From assembly GCA_036346355.1 (NCBI GenBank), contig CM070581.1:4650001-4714000 (forward strand): DNA of 64,000 nt, written 5' to 3'. How positions within the stretch are numbered: the first letter of the stretch is position 1; each line of letters starts with the position of its first letter. The translations under genes and the position numbers were made by a program. The notes beneath the pieces were generated by a model. The model was given only the letters and a program-made list of their open reading frames with translations. It did not search any database and was not told the origin of the DNA. Origin of the DNA: Rhipidocladum racemiflorum (lineage: Eukaryota; Streptophyta; Magnoliopsida; Poales; Poaceae). Positions 60,461 to 64,000 of this stretch are shown one piece after another.

Positions 60461-61835
60461 TTACACCCCTCCATAACGTTGCCATAAGTGCTCCACTAGA
60501 TCGCTTTTGTAGCCGGTGGTGAGTTTCCCTATTCGAATGGAATGATGAGTTTGAATAAACTCAAAGAGTTCAGCGTATGCTCGTGTGACACCGAATCAAG
60601 CTCTTTCTCCTATTCCTTCGTAATTGTAGTCAAGTGGTCCTTCGTCCCGCTCATCTTTAACTATCATGTTGTGCATGATGATACATGCAGTCATGATATC
60701 TCTTAGTGTTTGTTGATCCTAGAAACATGTTAGTCCTTGAACAATTGTAAAACGAGATTACATAACTTCAAAGGCTCGTTCCATATCCTTCCTAGCTGTC
60801 TCTTGAGATTGGGCGAAATATTTCTTCTTATTCCATTAGAGAGATGGTATTGTCTTCACAAATGTTGCCCATGTAAGATATATCATATCTGCAAGATAGT
60901 AGTACCCTATTGTGTAATTGTGATCGTTGATAGTATAATTCACTTCCGGCGCTTGTCCTTCTGCTAGCTTTACAAAGAGAGAGGAATGGTGAATAACATT
61001 AGATCATTGTGAGATCCTGGTAAACCAAAAAAGGCAATGCCAAATCCATAGATCTTATGAAGCAACAGCTTCTAGAGTTATTGTTGCCTTGTGTACATAC
61101 CCAATAAACAAGCCTTGCCATGCTGTAGGGTAATTTTTTCACCTCCAGTGCATGCAATCTATGCTTCCTAGCATTCCATGAAAACATCTTTCCTCACCGA
61201 TTGCAAGTAATCTAGCAGTATCATTCTCATTTGGAGATCTCAAATACTCATCTTCAAAGAGGACAATAATAGCTCACACAAACCTTTTAAGACTCTCTAT
61301 GGCGGTACTTTACGCAATCCGTAGACAATCATCAATAGCATCTGCAGGTACTCCATAAGCTATCATCCTGAATCTTTGCAGCTTACCTTCAGAAAGAAGA
61401 TAACCCGATAGTTCCAAAGACAATTCCTTTTCTGAACAAAATAATCATCATGGGTTTCTACAAAGATGCAATATGCGAAGAAATAGGTAACGACTCATTC
61501 TAAACTCGCTACTAAAAGAAGAATGAGCTATAGAAAAGATGACCAATCAAAAATACAAACAATTGAAATAATTCTCATCATAAACCTCCGCCGAAAGAAA
61601 GTTGGGCCGTAGACCGGAGGATCAGCAAAATAGTCTCGGTATAGCCTGGCATGCCCTTCCTCTCTATTGCGATGTATGTATTGATGGCCAACAATAGAAC
61701 CCCCATGGCGTCGAGCACTCACACACTTATCTTCTTCTTTGTGCTAGATATGCTATCAGAAGAAGAGATTCATCGTCGTCATCCGACGATGAGTCTTCTG
61801 GAGAGGAAATGCTGAACTAAGTTCTGACGACTCAT
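60461..61835 (-). pseudogene. Harbinger DDE transposase (PIF type)
   Basis: On the minus strand, from about 61835, an acidic Ser/Asp-rich start is followed by 'HRNREEGHARLYRDYFADPPVYGPTFFRRRF' (family N-terminal region, in two frames) and, near 61190-61000, the catalytic block 'GSIDCMHWRWKNYP' and 'DLWIWH' typical of DDE_Tnp_4. It ends 'LVEHLWQRYG' and TAA at 60461-60463. Several frame changes and stops separate the pieces. The enzyme would cut and paste elements with these termini at TAA targets. This copy is inactive. Confidence 0.82.
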
Positions 61836-61898
61836 TGAGATATACTAGATAATGAACATTCAGATATGGGGCAAGGATTGGAAGTGTAAATGGCTGTG

Positions 61899-61906
61899 TA
61901 TATATA
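61899..61906 (-). promoter_or_regulatory. TATA box of the Harbinger transposase gene
   Basis: TATATATA on the minus strand lies about 65 bp upstream of the probable ATG (61835), a normal distance for a plant core promoter. Confidence 0.5.
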
Positions 61907-61913
61907 GCCTAAA

Positions 61914-61983
61914 AATATAGCCGTTACAATATAGCCGTTACAATATAGCCGTTACAATATAGCCGTTACAATATAGCCGTTAC
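61914..61983. repeat. 14-bp tandem repeat upstream of the transposase gene
   Basis: Five copies of ATATAGCCGTTACA (last one TTACG) lie just upstream of the TATA box of the transposase gene. They could be transposase or host factor binding sites; they could equally be slippage. Confidence 0.9.
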
Positions 61984-62239
61984 GATGACCGAGGGAATGG
62001 AATTTTTTAAATTCCTGCAATTAAAAATAGCCGGTCAAATTTTTTTCCGCTAAAAATTAAACGTGGCTCATATGGCGGTTATGAAATATCATTATAATAT
62101 AGGAGTGACAAAATAGAGAATGAGATTTGAGGAATGCTGTTGGAGAGGAAAGAGATATAGGGAAGGAATCTTTATAGGGAATTCTGTATATGAGGATATA
62201 GGGAATGAAATTTGAAGAATGCTGTTGGAGTTGGCCTAG

Positions 62240-62614
62240 CCCCACAGTTCTCGATGAAAAAGTCTGTCAACATTTCCGATTCGAACAACATACAGGCCCT
62301 TTTCTGCAAAAACAATAACCCCGGCCCCGGGATTCCTCCGCGCTACGCGACGGCGAGAACCCGCCCATCCAGGGCACCCTCCATGCAGGGGCAATAGCGT
62401 CATTCCAACCAGTCCCCGCTTCCGCGACCTTTTCCTCCCTTTCCCACTCGTCACTCTCCCACAGGTAGCAGATATTCCAATCCGACGGCGCCGTGCTCTC
62501 AAATCTCGTGAAGCGCCTCGCCCCTCAAATCCCCAAATCCCCTCGAAAGAGCCCTCCAATTCTAGTCTCCAAACCGGGCGATTCCGAGCGCGGCGGCTCC
62601 GGTCGGATCATCGC
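62240..62614 (+). other. Probable promoter and 5' leader of the CAMTA gene
   Basis: GC-rich sequence between the Harbinger right end and the CAMTA start. No clear TATA box is visible. The Harbinger element therefore lies less than 400 bp from the start codon and may form part of the upstream region. Confidence 0.5.
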
Positions 62615-63220
62615 ATGGCGGAGATTCGCAAGTACGGGCTGTCTAATCAGCCCCCAGGTGCGGATTCCCTTGTAGACCTTTTGCAGCGACCGATCCGTAC
62701 GCCCGTGCGTAGAATTTTTCCCGAAATTTTTAGGGTTTCTCTCTCTCTCTCTCTCTACCTTTGTTTAGGGTTGAGCTGGTAATTTTTGGCGATTTTTTTA
62801 GGGTGCTTGTGGGCTTGTCTTTCCGGAGATTTCAGGCTTCCATGTTGTGCTTCGAACAATTCCTCTGGATTGCAAATTGTTGGAGATCCTTTTTGTTTCT
62901 ATGGGTTTAGAATTTGTTTTTAGCTCCTTCTAGAGGCTCGTTGTTGATTAGCGAGCTGTAGATAGTTGAATCAGTCAAAATGAAGAAAACTAATCGGAGC
63001 GTGAAGGAAACCTAAACCATATGCTAGTGTAGAAAGCGAAGAGTGAGCGGTTACCGGTGTCGTTGGTTAATAACGGACTAATGCCGTTTTTAATTTGCAG
63101 ATATTCCCCAGATACTGCTGGAGGCTCAGAATCGATGGCTGCGGCCAACCGAAATCTGCCAAATACTGTCGAATTACAATAAGTTCTCCATTGCACCGGA
63201 GCCACCAAACAGGCCCCCAA
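62615..63220 (+). CDS. CAMTA: Calmodulin-binding transcription activator (CAMTA), 5' part only
   Basis: Exons 62615-62657 and 63101-63220 encode the first 54 residues; the gene continues past 64000. CAMTAs are calcium/calmodulin-responsive nuclear factors that bind CGCG boxes through an N-terminal CG-1 domain and act in cold, defence and drought responses. The sequence 'DIPQILLEAQNRWLRPTEIC' followed by 'FSIAPEPPNRPP' is the start of the CG-1 domain, and MAEIRKYGLSNQPP is a typical family N terminus. Residues 15-54 are CG-1. Later TIG, ankyrin and IQ regions must lie outside the window. Intron 1 starts with a CT microsatellite (62733-62754). The second intron donor lies in a tandem duplication. 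Which CAMTA paralogue this is cannot be told. Confidence 0.93.
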
Positions 63221-63698
63221 GTATGTATACTTCTTATTTGGACCACTGTTTTTTAAAATGTCGGCACTGCAGTGTTTGCTAGTTATTCTTTTTCATTCGC
63301 CTTGATGCCGTAGACTTATGCTCGGGGTGCTATATCGTGATATAGCATGGAAATGGCATGCATCTATTCCGAAATTCCAACTTGTTGAGGTTGTAGGAAG
63401 TTTTGTTTTGCTAGATACGATTAAAATTCACACAGCAGTTACAAGGCCTGGAGGCTGTCAAGTATGGATTCTTCTTAGTTGGACCACTGTCTTGAAAATG
63501 TCAGCACTGCAGTGTTTGCAAGTTATTCTTTTGCATTCGTCTTGATGCTATAGACTTATGCTTGGGTGCCATATCATGGTATAGCATAGAAATGGCATGT
63601 ATATATTCTGAAATTCCAACTTGTTGAGGTTATAGGAAGTTCAGTTTTGCTAGATACAATTAAAATTCACACAGCAGTTACAAGGCCTGAAGGCTGTC
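63219..63698. repeat. 241-bp tandem duplication at the CAMTA exon 2 donor
   Basis: Units 63219-63459 and 63460-63698 both begin AAGTATG and end AAGGCTGTC, with about 10 percent differences. The first base pair includes the last two exon 2 bases and the donor (A|GTATGT, 63221); the second copy has A|GTATGG at 63462. Intron continues after it to the window edge with no further CAMTA exon visible. Confidence 0.92.
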
Positions 63699-64000
63699 CG
63701 AAAGCATTTTAACATTGGAACTTGGAACACTAACAGCTTGGAATAAAATCCGCTAGATGGAACATCTGCCACATTTCGCACTAAAATTGTGTCTTAGGCT
63801 GTTCTTGCATCAAATATTAAAAGCATGATCCAGGAAATAACCTTGTAAATTGTCAACAATGCTAATTGGTTCCTTTAACTTTTATAAGACGAGGGACCAT
63901 GTATTCATTCATCACTAATCATTTTTTAATGGGGCCAGGCATTATATCTACACATGAGACCAGGTTGTTTAATAGGTGACGTTTTTTTACTTGCTTGTAC
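63699..64000 (+). other. CAMTA intron 2, continuing
   Basis: AT-rich intron sequence. The expected next exon (rest of the CG-1 domain) is not present before the end of the window. Confidence 0.7.

Larger units (their letters stand above)
56899..62236. mobile_element. PIF/Harbinger DNA transposon, 5.3 kb
   Basis: The termini are the 16-bp inverted repeat GGCCAACTCCAACAGC and its complement. The flanks are TAA (56896-56898) and TAG (62237-62239), that is, the 3-bp Harbinger target TAA with one change. The CTCCAACAG terminal word recurs about 75 bp inside the left end (56980) and about 84 bp inside the right end (62138). Inside are an unknown intact ORF (58600), a Myb/SANT plus NAM-like ORF1 on + and a DDE transposase on -, convergent. 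Both known genes are broken, so the element cannot move on its own. Confidence 0.9.

Overview
This window is nuclear DNA from a grass. The evidence is the intron-rich genes with grass-like, GC-rich first exons, the (GA)n runs in 5' leaders, and a dense fill of Stowaway-like, hAT-like and Mutator-like MITEs, Ty1-copia elements, a large solo LTR and a PIF/Harbinger transposon. No species is named because no search was possible. All gene models below were built by reading splice junctions and checking that the exon phases join.

Six host genes are supported. Left to right they are: a DUF4057/HN1-like protein (7805-10722, +); the transcription elongation factor SPT4 (15718-19264, +); an SC35-type SR splicing factor (28874-32844, -); a small plastid-targeted heavy-metal-binding protein that matches the PAA1-derived copper chaperone PCH1 (33893-35626, -); a RAB6/RABH1 small GTPase (36217-39151, -); and the first two coding exons of a CAMTA calmodulin-binding transcription activator (from 62615, +, running off the right edge). 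They are housekeeping genes in transcription, splicing, Golgi traffic, plastid copper supply and calcium-responsive transcription. Nothing suggests an operon-like link between them.

The spaces between are mostly mobile DNA. A LINE 3' end (19447-20185) is split by a 4.6 kb Ty1-copia element (20186-24785, target duplication CTGGC). A 3.4 kb solo LTR (44340-47715, target duplication TCGTG) sits in an odd, low-complexity repeat array. A second copia element (48391-55181, target duplication GCACG) has LTRs that look identical but a badly broken pol gene and no recognisable gag. A 5.3 kb PIF/Harbinger element (56899-62236) carries a broken ORF1, a broken transposase and an intact 120-codon ORF of unknown function. 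Several hAT-like elements with 8-bp target duplications (5237-6004 and 30981-31877 are clear) lie between or inside genes.

The most rewarding oddities are local duplications that touch splice sites (9270, 29000, 63219), an antisense Clp-protease gene fragment with its intron boundary inside an SPT4 intron, the stand-alone copper chaperone gene, the young but defective copia element, and the unknown ORF inside the Harbinger element. I saw no CRISPR array, rRNA, tRNA or bacterial-type system.
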